Position numbers and translations under genes: made by a program
Part shown: piece by piece, positions 49,669 to 59,664 of the stretch
Layout of the letters: every line of letters starts with the position of its first letter
Numbering within the stretch: the first letter of the stretch is position 1
Assembly (NCBI GenBank): GCA_045125095.1
Contig: JBGVMW010000156.1
Coordinates: 1 to 64,000, forward strand
Source of the DNA: JBGVMW01 sp045125095
GTDB lineage: Bacteria; Bacillota; Clostridia; Lachnospirales; Lachnospiraceae
Reading direction: 5' to 3'
Length of the DNA stretch: 64,000 nt
The notes under the pieces: model-generated
The model's input: the letters and a program-made list of their open reading frames with translations, nothing else
Databases searched by the model: none
What the model was told of the DNA's origin: nothing

Positions 49669-50541
49669 TTATTTTCTCACACCATCTTTGAAAATATCCC
49701 TATGTTCAATCTTGACTCCGCATTCCTTGCGGTCTTTTAACACATTATATAACTCATTTGCAAGGGTAACGGAGCGATGCTTACCACCTGTACAGCCAAT
49801 TCCAATTACCAACTGGTTCTTTCCCTCCAGCACATAATTAGGAATTAAAAATAAAATCATATCCTTCAGCTTATTCAGGAATTCATGTGTCACATCAAAT
49901 CCCAATACATAATCCTGAATTTCTTTGTCATTCCCTGTCAACGGCTTTAACTCCGGTATATAGTATGGATTCGGTAGAAAACGCACATCAAACACCAAAT
50001 CAACATCTGTTGGAACTCCGTACTTGAATCCAAAAGACAAGACCGTAATAAATAAATTATTATATTCCTCGTTATTTACAAATATTTTCGTGAGTTCATT
50101 TTTTAATTCCCGAATTAACAACTGGCTTGTGTCGATAATATAATCTGCACGCTTCTTTATAAATTCAAGTCTTTCTCTTTCCTCACGTATACCTTGATCC
50201 ACTCTTCCGCCACCGCTTAAAGGATGCTGTCTTCTTGTTTCTTTGTATCGTTTAATCAGAACTTCATCCGAACTTTCCAAAAACAGAATCTCACACGTAA
50301 CTCCCATTTTTTTCAATTTATCAAGTTCGGAATCCAGCGCATCAAAATACTGTTCATTACGAATGTCAATTCCCATAACTGCCTTATCAATGTCGCCTTT
50401 ACTCTCCGAAATCAAATGTGTAAAAGTACTGATTAACTGCACCGGCAAATTATCTACACAGTAGTACCCAGCATCTTCTAACATCTTCATAGCAGAACTT
50501 TTGCCTGCACCTGACATACCTGTTACCATGACTAAACGCAT
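49669..50541 (-). CDS. rapZ: RapZ/YvcJ-family nucleotide-binding protein
   Basis: 290 residues. P-loop GMSGAGKSSA at the N-terminus and the C-terminal GCTGGKHRSVTLANELY. In E. coli RapZ targets a small RNA to RNase E; in Firmicutes the YvcJ form hydrolyses nucleotides and affects competence and cell wall regulation. It lies between murB and whiA. Confidence 0.94.
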   Translation of the reverse strand: MRLVMVTGMSGAGKSSAMKMLEDAGYYCVDNLPVQLISTFTHLISESKGDIDKAVMGIDIRNEQYFDALDSELDKLKKMGVTCEILFLESSDEVLIKRYKETRRQHPLSGGGRVDQGIREERERLEFIKKRADYIIDTSQLLIRELKNELTKIFVNNEEYNNLFITVLSFGFKYGVPTDVDLVFDVRFLPNPYYIPELKPLTGNDKEIQDYVLGFDVTHEFLNKLKDMILFLIPNYVLEGKNQLVIGIGCTGGKHRSVTLANELYNVLKDRKECGVKIEHRDIFKDGVRK

Positions 50542-50566
50542 ACTGACTTATCCTCGCTCTCTTTAC

Positions 50567-51496
50567 CTACTTTTCAAATGGGTTACTTTCAAATCCAAGC
50601 AGGCGTACCTCTGGTTCTAATGTTACTCCATACTGATTATACACTTCTTCGCGCACCTGCTTCATCAACTGCACAATGTCCTTTGCGGATGCTTCTCCCC
50701 GGTTAATTAAGAAACCACAATGCTTTTCTGATATCTGTGCACCGCCCACAGAACTTCCACGAAGACCAGCATCCATAATTAACTTACCTGCAAAAAGTCC
50801 TTCCGGGCGTTTAAAAGTACTTCCTGCACTTGGGTATTCTAAAGGCTGCTTCTCCTCACGCGCCTTCTTAAATTCGGCACATCGGCTGTTAATTTCATCC
50901 TGAACACCCGGTTTAAATTCCATACGGGCTTCTATCACAATATAATCTTCCTTCTGAATTACACTGGTTCGATATCCAAGCTTCAATTCTTCCAGACTTA
51001 ATTCACGTATCTGACCACTCTGGTCTAAGACGACAGCTGACTGTATAATCTGTGCCATTTCACCGCCATATGCTCCAGCATTCATGGCAACCGCACCGCC
51101 TAATGTCCCCGGTATTCCCGTGGCAAATTCAAATCCGGTAAGTCCTCTTTTACATACTTCCGTAGCAAGAAATGCAAGAGACACACCCGCCTTTGCAATT
51201 ACCTGATTCCCTTCAAACTGAATATCCGACATTTCTCTTCCAATGCGAATAACAGCTCCACGGAATCCTTCATCACTAACTAACAGATTACTTCCATTTC
51301 CTATCACGTAATAAGGAAGACTATATTCCTTACATAGTTCCATTACCTTACTAACTTCGTCTACACTCTTCGGCTTAATAAAATATTCTGCCGTACCACC
51401 TGTTCGAAAGGTGGTATGATATTTCATCGGTTCTTCCATAAGAACCTGTTTTTCTCCTACTGCATTACAAAATGCTTCATACATTTTCTGTTTCAT
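50567..51496 (-). CDS. murB: UDP-N-acetylenolpyruvoylglucosamine reductase
   Basis: 309 residues from the ATG at 51496 (GGGAG 5 nt upstream); an ATG four codons earlier lacks a site. FAD-binding PYYVIGNGSNLLVSDEGF, catalytic NAGAYGGEM and YPSAGSTFKRPEG (the proton-donor Ser) are present. It makes UDP-MurNAc for peptidoglycan. First gene of the murB-rapZ-whiA-crh operon. Confidence 0.95.
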   Translation of the reverse strand: MKQKMYEAFCNAVGEKQVLMEEPMKYHTTFRTGGTAEYFIKPKSVDEVSKVMELCKEYSLPYYVIGNGSNLLVSDEGFRGAVIRIGREMSDIQFEGNQVIAKAGVSLAFLATEVCKRGLTGFEFATGIPGTLGGAVAMNAGAYGGEMAQIIQSAVVLDQSGQIRELSLEELKLGYRTSVIQKEDYIVIEARMEFKPGVQDEINSRCAEFKKAREEKQPLEYPSAGSTFKRPEGLFAGKLIMDAGLRGSSVGGAQISEKHCGFLINRGEASAKDIVQLMKQVREEVYNQYGVTLEPEVRLLGFESNPFEK

Positions 51497-51533
51497 GTTC
51501 TCTCCCATTCATGGATTTACTCACACTGTTTCC

Positions 51534-51562
51534 ATAATACAATATCTATTATGCAACGTCAA
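51534..51562 (-). promoter_or_regulatory. Promoter of the murB operon
   Basis: TTGACG (51557-51562, minus strand) and TATTAT (51534-51539), 17-bp spacer, 38 bp upstream of the start. Confidence 0.65.
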
Positions 51563-51615
51563 CGAATTTTATACAGCTACCCAGTCATGAAACATCATTC
51601 TCCTGTTTCACATGG

Positions 51616-51645
51616 AAAAACACAGCCTGTTGTATACAAGCTGTG
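51616..51645 (-). terminator. Terminator of the chemoreceptor operon
   Basis: CACAGC (51621-51626) pairs with GCTGTG (51640-51645), with further TGT/ACA pairing inside and a U tract (51616-51620 on the minus strand). Confidence 0.75.
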
Positions 51646-51674
51646 CCTTCCAAAAAGAATTTCTTCTTCTGCAC

Positions 51675-53744
51675 TTAAACGCGGAATATCGAAACTGAAT
51701 GCTCTAATTCATCTGCATTATTACCTAATGCTTCTGCTGTTTTGTTTAACAGCTCAACTGCCTCTAACTGGCGTGTAGATGTTTCTGTAAGGTCTGTCAT
51801 AGATGCTGCCACTTCTTCTGATGCGGAAGAAATGCTTTGGATTGCCTGCAATGTATCTGCCTTAACACCTTCAATACTCATAATACCCTCGATGATACTT
51901 TCCAGATTTTCATTCAAATCGGTTACATGTCGATTAATATCATCAAATGCTCTTACCGTTGTCTCCAACGCAGATTCCTGAAGATGAACTACATTCTGTG
52001 CTTTCTCCACAGTCTCTACTGTTACATGGGTCTGTGACTGTATTGTAGTGATAATTGCATTTACTTCAGCAGCTGCCACACTGGTCTGACTTGCAAGCTG
52101 TCTAATCTGTTCTGCAACCACTGCAAAACCTCTACCCGCTTCTCCTGCCTTTGCTGCTTCAATAGAAGCATTAAGGGACAGTAAATCTGTCTGTTCTGCA
52201 ACATCATTGATGGTATTAATAATACTTTCAATCTTTTCTGACTGTTCTGAAAGTTCTATGATGTTGTGCATAATAGCAGTCATACCTTCTGTGGTATCCC
52301 TTACTTTCTCGCCAAGGTCAGATACTGTATTTCGTCCATAGCCAACAATATTTCTCGTATTTTTCGCAAAGCCTTTAATCTGTTCTGCATTATCAGAAAC
52401 CTGTGTAATCTTACCAGACAGTTCACTCATCTTATTCAGACACATCTCCGAATCCTGTGACTGCTGTACCAATCCTAATTCAATTTCCTTAATGGCATTG
52501 GTGATACCTTGTGTTGCATCCAATACTGTACCGGAATTATCTGCTACTTCGTTAGCGGCATTAAATACTTCATTCGTTGTGCCTGTAACTTTCTGTATCA
52601 ATCCTTTCATGTTGAATACCATGTTGCCAATTCCATTTGTCAGTTTTAAGAATTCATCTTTGCGTTTTACCTTGAATTCTACTGTTAGGTCGCCATCTGC
52701 TACCTGATTCAGGCTTGCATTAATGTTATTAATGGTCTTGCCAATTCCAGAAGCAAACCTTGTTCCTACAAAAATAGCAATCACACAAGCAATAATTACA
52801 ATCGTAATCGTCAATACAAACAGTTCACTACTCTGCTTTAGGATAACCGATTCCGGAATCATGGAACAAACCATGGAATTGTATCCATCTATCTTTGCAT
52901 AGGTAAAAAGGTAGGAATCTCCCTTGTATACTACTTCTTCACTCCCCATTAAGTCTTCAGAAGCTACTGCTTTCTTGTAAAATTCCATCTCATAGAATGC
53001 CACATCCTGTTTTGTGGATTTTGAATGAATTTCACGCCCATCGTTCGTTACAAATCCTAAAAAGCTTCCTTCACTGATATTTGCTTCATCTAACATTTCC
53101 TGTATGAAATCAGTAGAAACATCATAGATAATATAGCCTTTTTTCTTGTTGCTGGCATCCATCAGGTTACGAATCAGACAGATTGCATAATCCCCAATGT
53201 CACTGCCTAATCTCTCGTCCAGATACGGATGATAACCCAACCAGATTTCCGGATTGCGACTCTCTGCCAGCTTTTGTCCTTCCTCTGCATTCATGAAATC
53301 CTCATATGCCCCAGACAGATTCTCACCCTTTTTTATCGAAGTAACACTGTCTCCGTAGGAAGACAATATGTATACATTCGATACCATCGTGTCAAGTACA
53401 CTGGCTGTATACACTTCTCTGTAACATTCATCATACTGCAATAATTCATTTACCTCATCATCCCGATACATACCGGAATAATAATTGGTAATCGTTTCAT
53501 TAGAATCCAACTGTAAAGATTTGGATGAAATTGTGTGAAATCCCAATTCAAAATACTCACTCATAGTCTGCATCATAGTACTTGCAGAATCCTTATAATT
53601 CTGTTTGAATCCTGATGATGATCTTTCATAGGAAATTACACCCAATATAACAATCAGCATTACCGGCACCATAAATGCACCTATCAGTTTTGTTCGAATA
53701 CCTATACCCTTTTTCTCATTCTTTTTTGTAGTTTTTTCTTTCAT
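51675..53744 (-). CDS. Methyl-accepting chemotaxis protein with a Cache-type sensor domain
   Basis: 689 residues. Membrane helix 1 at about 18-38, an extracytoplasmic sensor at about 40-305, membrane helix 2 at 308-328, a HAMP domain (about 330-385), and a signalling domain with the conserved hairpin NASIEAAKAGEAGRGFAVVA. It lies 13 bp after the substrate-binding lipoprotein gene, so it may sense the ligand through that protein. Confidence 0.92.
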   Translation of the reverse strand: MKEKTTKKNEKKGIGIRTKLIGAFMVPVMLIVILGVISYERSSSGFKQNYKDSASTMMQTMSEYFELGFHTISSKSLQLDSNETITNYYSGMYRDDEVNELLQYDECYREVYTASVLDTMVSNVYILSSYGDSVTSIKKGENLSGAYEDFMNAEEGQKLAESRNPEIWLGYHPYLDERLGSDIGDYAICLIRNLMDASNKKKGYIIYDVSTDFIQEMLDEANISEGSFLGFVTNDGREIHSKSTKQDVAFYEMEFYKKAVASEDLMGSEEVVYKGDSYLFTYAKIDGYNSMVCSMIPESVILKQSSELFVLTITIVIIACVIAIFVGTRFASGIGKTINNINASLNQVADGDLTVEFKVKRKDEFLKLTNGIGNMVFNMKGLIQKVTGTTNEVFNAANEVADNSGTVLDATQGITNAIKEIELGLVQQSQDSEMCLNKMSELSGKITQVSDNAEQIKGFAKNTRNIVGYGRNTVSDLGEKVRDTTEGMTAIMHNIIELSEQSEKIESIINTINDVAEQTDLLSLNASIEAAKAGEAGRGFAVVAEQIRQLASQTSVAAAEVNAIITTIQSQTHVTVETVEKAQNVVHLQESALETTVRAFDDINRHVTDLNENLESIIEGIMSIEGVKADTLQAIQSISSASEEVAASMTDLTETSTRQLEAVELLNKTAEALGNNADELEHSVSIFRV

Positions 53745-53757
53745 TTATGACACCCCC

Positions 53758-55275
53758 TTACTGCTCTACTTCCCCCATTGCAATCCATTGGTCGATTGCG
53801 TAATTTGCAATATCTTCATATACTGCATCATTCCATTCTGCCTTTGTCAGATATTTCTCCTGAATATATGCTCCGACTGTATTACCTCCCCAGTTAGACG
53901 GTGCGCCATTATATGGGTTTGACAACGTTCCCCCTCTGTTTACATATTCAATAATAGAATTTCCCAGTGCATTGTCTACCTGTGTAGTAGCCGGATCTGC
54001 ATTAAATGGTATAAACTGGAACATTTCTGTAATGTATTTCCGACCAGTCTCCGATGTATTCAGCCATACGAGAAAATCCTGCGCAGCCTTCTGGTGTGCT
54101 TCATCATTTCTCGCATTCACTGCATAGTACATAGGAACAAATACCGGAATTGTACTATTCATCTGTTCTACAGTCAATCCCTCTGCTGTAATATCAGCCT
54201 GTGTTACAGGCATTTTAACAGGAAGAAATACCAGACGCTCTGCCATCTCCGGATCGATTGCCTGTATTGCTGAAGTAACCCAGTTACCGTTTTTGAAAAA
54301 TACAGCTTTGCTGGCAGAAAATTTTTGAATTGCTGCGTCATAGCTGTTTGCTTTTGAATCGACCATACCTGCTGATCTTGTCAAATGACCAGTATCTCCC
54401 GCTGCATATGTAGTCTTTAAATCCAACGCTTTCGCAAACGCTTTGATAGCACCCTTCATGTTCTGTATGGTAGCTTTATCTGCATTCAAAGCCTCTGATA
54501 CCGTATTCACCCCTGCGCAAAGCGCTACATTCAAATAATGATCTCCATACGTCCATGCATCTGTTCCAGCAAATGCAAATACACCAGTCAGCTTTGTGGC
54601 AAGTCCACTCTTATGCATTGCAAACTGTTTGCCACTTAATGTAACATTGCCGGCGGTTCCTGTATCAATCATATCCCCTAATGTACGAACGAACGCTTCC
54701 CATTCAGCATAGCTACAGGTTCTCAATGCTTCCAATACCGCATCTTTATTCGCACTTCCAAAAATATCTTCTAGCATTTTGGTATCTACTATGTATCCAT
54801 ATCCCTCCATATTATATGGAATACCATAACTAGTACCTTCTCCTAACGTCATTCGCAATTCTTCTGAAATACCGTCTGTCAATTCCTTAAATTCAGGTGT
54901 CATATTTGTTGCTGATGAGAAATCCATTGCATAATCATAGCTTACCCATTCCGTCAGCTCCGTCACCTTCTGTACTGTGTAAATATCCGGTTTTACCTTT
55001 TCGTTCATAAGTGTACGCAACGCCTGCATGTAATTATCACCTGCATTTGTGTTAAATACTCTGACCTTCACACCAGATTCTGCTTCATATGCGTCTGCCA
55101 CCTCCTGAAAGGTATCTGCAATCTCACCCTTTGAGTTGAAAATAAATAATTCTGTAACTTCTTCACTATCTCCCGAAGTCGTTGCAGATGCATCCTCTCC
55201 CATCTTACCTCCACATGCTGTCAGTATACCTGTACACATAAGTAGCATAGCCAGAAATATCTTACGTTTTATCAT
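53758..55275 (-). CDS. ABC-type substrate-binding lipoprotein (family 1), paired with a chemoreceptor
   Basis: 505 residues from the ATG at 55275. Lipoprotein signal with lipobox LTAC (Cys21). The mature protein has the two-lobe solute-binding fold of sugar-type family 1 proteins (EVADAYEAESGVKVRVFNTN; KAVFFKNGNWVTSAI). No permease or ATPase gene is adjacent. The next gene is a chemoreceptor, suggesting that the protein presents ligand for chemotaxis. The ligand is unknown, possibly an oligosaccharide. Confidence 0.85.
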   Translation of the reverse strand: MIKRKIFLAMLLMCTGILTACGGKMGEDASATTSGDSEEVTELFIFNSKGEIADTFQEVADAYEAESGVKVRVFNTNAGDNYMQALRTLMNEKVKPDIYTVQKVTELTEWVSYDYAMDFSSATNMTPEFKELTDGISEELRMTLGEGTSYGIPYNMEGYGYIVDTKMLEDIFGSANKDAVLEALRTCSYAEWEAFVRTLGDMIDTGTAGNVTLSGKQFAMHKSGLATKLTGVFAFAGTDAWTYGDHYLNVALCAGVNTVSEALNADKATIQNMKGAIKAFAKALDLKTTYAAGDTGHLTRSAGMVDSKANSYDAAIQKFSASKAVFFKNGNWVTSAIQAIDPEMAERLVFLPVKMPVTQADITAEGLTVEQMNSTIPVFVPMYYAVNARNDEAHQKAAQDFLVWLNTSETGRKYITEMFQFIPFNADPATTQVDNALGNSIIEYVNRGGTLSNPYNGAPSNWGGNTVGAYIQEKYLTKAEWNDAVYEDIANYAIDQWIAMGEVEQ

Positions 55276-55330
55276 ACTACCTTCCCCCATTCATCATTTT
55301 GTACAATCATATATCTATTATTTTTCTGTC

Positions 55331-55359
55331 ATTATATCAAATTATACAACTATATTCAA
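55331..55359 (-). promoter_or_regulatory. Promoter of the binding protein/chemoreceptor operon
   Basis: TTGAAT (55354-55359, minus strand) and TATAAT (55331-55336), 17-bp spacer, about 56 bp upstream of the start. Confidence 0.7.
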
Positions 55360-55442
55360 GGTATCATTCCATTCTATATACTTTTTTCTGTATTTGCGCT
55401 ATTTATGTCTTTATTTTTTTGCCTAATGTAAACAAATTACTG

Positions 55443-55458
55443 TAATTTCCTAGTATAT
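55443..55458. repeat. Second exact copy of the TAATTTCCTAGTATAT motif
   Basis: TAATTTCCTAGTATAT is identical to 46366-46381. As at the aldolase gene, it lies immediately after the U tract of a minus-strand terminator, here that of galE. Confidence 0.6.
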
Positions 55459-55498
55459 GAAAAAAGCCATTTCATGCATTTGCACAAAATGGCTTTCT
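55459..55498 (-). terminator. Terminator of galE
   Basis: AAAGCCATTT pairs with AAATGGCTTT around a loop containing CATGCATTTGCAC. A U tract follows on the minus strand. Confidence 0.8.
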
Positions 55499-55507
55499 TC
55501 ATACTTC

Positions 55508-56524
55508 TTATTCTTCATAACCGTTTGGATTGGTTGATTGCCATCTCCAGGAGTCTTCACACATTTCCTTAATTCCACGTTCTGCAACCCAGCCTAATTC
55601 TTCTTTTGCCAATGTCGCATCTGCGTAACAAGTTGCAATATCTCCGGCACGGCGTGGTTTGAACTCATATGGAATCTGCTTTCCACATGCTTCATCAAAG
55701 TTCTTAATTACATCTAATACACTATATCCAATACCAGTACCTAAGTTATAGATTAACACGCCTTTCTTTTCTTCTAACTTGCTAATTGCCTTTACATGAC
55801 CAATGGCAAGATCCACTACATGGATATAATCTCTTACACATGTTCCATCCGGTGTATCATAATCGTTGCCAAATACACCTAACTTTTCTAACTTGCCAAC
55901 TGCCACCTGTGTAATATAAGGAAGAAGATTGTTTGGAATTCCCTTTGGATTCTCACCGATGCGACCACTCTTATGTGCACCAATTGGATTAAAATAACGG
56001 AGCAGAATCACATTCCATTCCTTATCTGCTTTCGCCATATCCATTAACATCTGCTCAATCATGGATTTTGTCCAACCATATGGATTCGTGCAAGTTCCTT
56101 TTGGACATTTCTCTGTAATTGGAATCATCGCAGGGTCACCATATACCGTTGCTGAAGAACTAAAAATAATGTTCTTGCAACCATGGTTTCTCATAACATC
56201 GCATAGAATCAATGTTCCTGTAATATTATTGTGATAATATTCTAACGGTTTTTCAACGGATTCACCAACTGCCTTTAATCCAGCGAAATGAATTACCGAA
56301 TCAATTGTTTCTTTTTCAAATACTTCCTCAACAGCTGCTCTGTCAAGGAGGTCAGCTTCATAAAATGTTACTTTTTTTCCTGTAATTTCTTCCACTCTTA
56401 CAAGTGCTTCTTTACAGGAGTTTGAAAGATTATCAAGTACTACTACTTCATATCCTGCATCTAATAATTCCACACATGTATGGCTACCGATATAACCGGC
56501 ACCACCTGTTACTAAAATTGCCAT
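55508..56524 (-). CDS. galE: UDP-glucose 4-epimerase
   Basis: 338 residues. NAD-binding GGAGYIGSHTCVELLDAGY, catalytic SSSATVYGD and NPYGWTKSM (the Tyr-x-x-x-Lys pair), and the UDP-sugar region FKPRRAGDIATCYAD. It interconverts UDP-glucose and UDP-galactose. The promoter TTGCGT-17-TACAAT lies at 56582-56610. Confidence 0.95.
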   Translation of the reverse strand: MAILVTGGAGYIGSHTCVELLDAGYEVVVLDNLSNSCKEALVRVEEITGKKVTFYEADLLDRAAVEEVFEKETIDSVIHFAGLKAVGESVEKPLEYYHNNITGTLILCDVMRNHGCKNIIFSSSATVYGDPAMIPITEKCPKGTCTNPYGWTKSMIEQMLMDMAKADKEWNVILLRYFNPIGAHKSGRIGENPKGIPNNLLPYITQVAVGKLEKLGVFGNDYDTPDGTCVRDYIHVVDLAIGHVKAISKLEEKKGVLIYNLGTGIGYSVLDVIKNFDEACGKQIPYEFKPRRAGDIATCYADATLAKEELGWVAERGIKEMCEDSWRWQSTNPNGYEE

Positions 56525-56581
56525 ATGTAACTCCTTTCCAATCCATTCATCTGAATCATTACACTTTATATTTCATAAGCC

Positions 56582-56610
56582 ATTGTACACGTTTTGCACC
56601 TCAGACGCAA
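56582..56610 (-). promoter_or_regulatory. Promoter of galE
   Basis: TTGCGT (56605-56610, minus strand) and TACAAT (56582-56587), 17-bp spacer. Confidence 0.55.
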
Positions 56611-56704
56611 TATTTTTTTCGTTCAAGTATTTTTCATATCACAAGGAAACGTTTCATATACTAAAAGCATAATTACCTATTCCTTAATAAATGAGGTGTC
56701 AAAC

Positions 56705-58558
56705 ATGTGTGGTATTTCAGGCTTTTTTGATGGGGAAGCAGATTACCTTTCCTCACATTCTCAATACGAATCCATTCTACTGAATATGAATAAAGTACTC
56801 TACCACAGGGGACCGGATGCACAGAATATCCTGCTTAAAAAATGCTGTGGTCTTGCCCATACCAGATTATCGATCATTGATCTTGCCGGTGGTTCTCAAC
56901 CAATGAGCAGAACCATAGACAAACTGCAATGTCACATTGTTTATAATGGTGAACTTTACAACACAAACGAATTGCGGGAAGATTTAATCCGCCACGGACT
57001 AACCTTTCAGACTACCTCTGACACAGAAGTCATTCTTCTTGGCTATATGACTTACGGTGCAGAATTCGTTAAAAAATGTAATGGTATTTTTTCATTTGCT
57101 ATATTTGATGAACGACACAATACCATTACCCTGTTCCGTGATCCTATGGGAGTAAAACCTCTCTATTACTCCTATCAGAGCGGCAGACTTATTTTTTCCT
57201 CTGAAATAAAAGGTATCTTCCAGTTTCCGGGTATGAAAATGCGTCTGACAAAGACAGGACTTAATGAAATCTTCTCATTAGGTCCTGCCAAAACCTATGG
57301 CTGCGGTGTATTTGAGGGAATTGAAGAATGTCTGCCTGGTCATTACATTACCTTCAACCGATATGGGTGCCATGACACCTGCTATTGGCGCCTGCAATCC
57401 AGACCACACTTTGACTCCTACGAGGAAACATTAGAAAAAACCGGTTTTCTTGTTTGTGATGCTATTGAACGTCAAATGGTATCCGATGTACCAATCTGCA
57501 CCTTTTTATCCGGCGGTATTGATTCCTCTCTTGTTTCCGCTGTCTGCTCTAATAAATTAAAGGAAAAACAAGAGAACCTGACTACATTTTCTTTTGATTT
57601 CCTATACAATGATAAATATTTCAAGGCGAACTCTTTTCAACCCTCTCAGGATCGTCCTTATGTGGATATTATGAAAAATTATCTGCATTCTGACCATCAT
57701 TACCTGTTTTGTGACCATAAGACTCAGGCTGACCTTTTATATGATTCTGTAAAATCACGCGACCTCCCTACTATGGCAGATGTGGATTCTTCTCTTTTGT
57801 TTTTCTGCTCTGAAGTGGCAAAGACCAACAAAGTGGTCTTAACAGGAGAATGTGCAGATGAGATTTTTGGCGGCTATCCTTGGTTCCACAGAGAAGATAT
57901 GTTATATGCTGAGACGTTTCCATGGATGCCGAATTTATCGCCAAGGAAACAACTCTTACATGCAGATTTTTTAGAAGCATTAGACATGGATGATTATGTG
58001 AAAAATACTTACTGCAAATCTGTCTCTGAAGTGGATATCTTACCGGAGGATTCTGAGGTGGAAGCAAACAGACGGCGGGTGTCCTACTTAAACCTCAGGT
58101 GGTTCATGCAGACTCTTCTTGACCGCATGGACAGAACCAGTATGCATTCCGGCTTAGAAGCAAGAGTACCCTTTGCCGATACCAGAATTGTGGAATATGC
58201 ATTTAACATTCCTTGGGAAATGAAAGCAAAGGATAATATGGCGAAGCACCTGTTGCGCACTTCCTGTAAGCATCTTCTTCCCCACGATATTTTGTTCCGA
58301 AGAAAAAGCCCTTACCCGAAAACATATAATCCATATTACGAACGACTGTTAGGGGAGCGGCTATTGGAGGTTATAAATGATAGTTCTTCTCCAATTCTTC
58401 CTCTGCTTGATAAGAAGAAGGTGCTCACCTTCCTAAAAAGCCAGAAGGATTATGGTAAACCGTGGTATGGGCAGCTTATGGCCGGACCGCAGATGACGGC
58501 GTATCTGTTGCAGATTAATTTCTGGTTGAAAGAATATCAGATTGAGATTGCGTTATAG
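56705..58558 (+). CDS. asnB: Asparagine synthase (glutamine-hydrolysing)
   Basis: 617 residues from the ATG at 56705 (GAGGT upstream); the frame opens 37 codons earlier but the processed N-terminal nucleophile Cys2 (MCGISGFFDGE) fixes the start. Glutaminase domain to about 200, then the synthetase domain with PP-loop FLSGGIDSSLVSA and GECADEIFGGYPW. No T-box leader is seen upstream. It makes Asn from Asp and Gln with ATP. Confidence 0.95.
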   Translation: MCGISGFFDGEADYLSSHSQYESILLNMNKVLYHRGPDAQNILLKKCCGLAHTRLSIIDLAGGSQPMSRTIDKLQCHIVYNGELYNTNELREDLIRHGLTFQTTSDTEVILLGYMTYGAEFVKKCNGIFSFAIFDERHNTITLFRDPMGVKPLYYSYQSGRLIFSSEIKGIFQFPGMKMRLTKTGLNEIFSLGPAKTYGCGVFEGIEECLPGHYITFNRYGCHDTCYWRLQSRPHFDSYEETLEKTGFLVCDAIERQMVSDVPICTFLSGGIDSSLVSAVCSNKLKEKQENLTTFSFDFLYNDKYFKANSFQPSQDRPYVDIMKNYLHSDHHYLFCDHKTQADLLYDSVKSRDLPTMADVDSSLLFFCSEVAKTNKVVLTGECADEIFGGYPWFHREDMLYAETFPWMPNLSPRKQLLHADFLEALDMDDYVKNTYCKSVSEVDILPEDSEVEANRRRVSYLNLRWFMQTLLDRMDRTSMHSGLEARVPFADTRIVEYAFNIPWEMKAKDNMAKHLLRTSCKHLLPHDILFRRKSPYPKTYNPYYERLLGERLLEVINDSSSPILPLLDKKKVLTFLKSQKDYGKPWYGQLMAGPQMTAYLLQINFWLKEYQIEIAL

Positions 58559-58600
58559 GTTTCGCTTTACGGGTTCGTTGTTCAATGATATGATACATTT

Positions 58601-58627
58601 GTTAGATGCTTGCAGTCTGCATCTAAC
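58601..58627 (+). terminator. Hairpin between asnB and apbE
   Basis: GTTAGATGC (58601-58609) pairs perfectly with GCATCTAAC (58619-58627). It has a weak U tract, so it may be an attenuating or 5'-UTR hairpin. Confidence 0.5.
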
Positions 58628-58662
58628 TTAATACATGTTATGGCTAAAGGGACGATTGACAT

Positions 58663-59664
58663 ATGAAGAAAAGAAAACTACTACTAGGATGTGTTGCTTT
58701 GCTGGCTTTGTCGGGGTGTCATTCAGCGGATGCGGTGTATACCTATACCGATACGGCAATGGGGACGATTATCAATGAAACGGTGTATGGAAAAGTGGAT
58801 GTTACGCAGGATGTGCTGTCTGTCATTACTGACTTGGAAGAAGATACCTTGTCCTGGCGTGTGGTGGAATCGGAAATTAGTCAGATTAATGGTTCTGCCG
58901 GAGAAGATGAGGGGATTTTGCTTTCACCTTCTATGAAGGAATATTTGTCTACGGTTTTGGATGTGGCAGAAAAGAGTGAGGGCGCTTTTGATCCTACCAT
59001 TGGGAAGATTACACGGTTATGGAATATTGATGAACTGAATACAGAGATTCCAAAGCAGGATGAGATTATGGCTCTGCTTCAAGATGTGGGGTATCAGAAG
59101 TTGGCTGTAAATTCTGAACGACTATATCTGCCTAAAGGTAGCAGCCTTGATTTTGGTGCTGTGGGGAAGGGGATTGCCTGTGATTCCATTTATCAGCTTC
59201 TTGCTGATTCAGAAGGTGTAAACGGTGCTGTTATCTCTGTGGGAGGAAGTATTGTGACTTATGGCAAAAAACCTGACCATTCTAATTGGAATGTTGCTAT
59301 CATGCACCCACGAAAGGAGAACTCTTATCTTGGCAGTGTCTCGGTTAAAGGGGGCACGTTTCTTTCTACCTCTGGGGATTATGAGCGGTATGTGGAGGTC
59401 GATGGCGTGCGATACCATCATATTATGGATCCTCATACAGGGTATCCAGCAGACAGCGGACTGTGTTCTGTTACGATTGTATCTGATAATGGTTTACTCA
59501 GCGATGCCCTTTCCACCGCCTGCTTCGTTCTTGGCTCTGAAAAGGGGCTAGCTCTTGCAGAGCAGTACAGTGCGGAAGCATTGTTTGTTACCACTGAGCA
59601 AGAGCTTATTATGACAGATGGAATGAAGGAGATATTCACTCCTATAACTCATACAACTCCATAA
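58663..59664 (+). CDS. apbE: ApbE-type FAD:protein FMN transferase, lipoprotein
   Basis: 333 residues. Lipoprotein signal with lipobox LSGC near residue 19. The fold is shown by TYTDTAMGTIINETVYG, KGSSLDFGAVGKGIACD, GAVISVGGSIVTYGK and HHIMDPHTGYPADSG. It attaches FMN to threonines of redox proteins such as Rnf or Nqr subunits outside the membrane. Its 3' end overlaps the convergent VanY-type gene by 23 bp. Confidence 0.9.
   Translation: MKKRKLLLGCVALLALSGCHSADAVYTYTDTAMGTIINETVYGKVDVTQDVLSVITDLEEDTLSWRVVESEISQINGSAGEDEGILLSPSMKEYLSTVLDVAEKSEGAFDPTIGKITRLWNIDELNTEIPKQDEIMALLQDVGYQKLAVNSERLYLPKGSSLDFGAVGKGIACDSIYQLLADSEGVNGAVISVGGSIVTYGKKPDHSNWNVAIMHPRKENSYLGSVSVKGGTFLSTSGDYERYVEVDGVRYHHIMDPHTGYPADSGLCSVTIVSDNGLLSDALSTACFVLGSEKGLALAEQYSAEALFVTTEQELIMTDGMKEIFTPITHTTP

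Noticed and set aside
56525..56704. T-box leader of asnB
   Set aside because: The leader is short and AT-rich; no T-box sequence or terminator/antiterminator pair was found.
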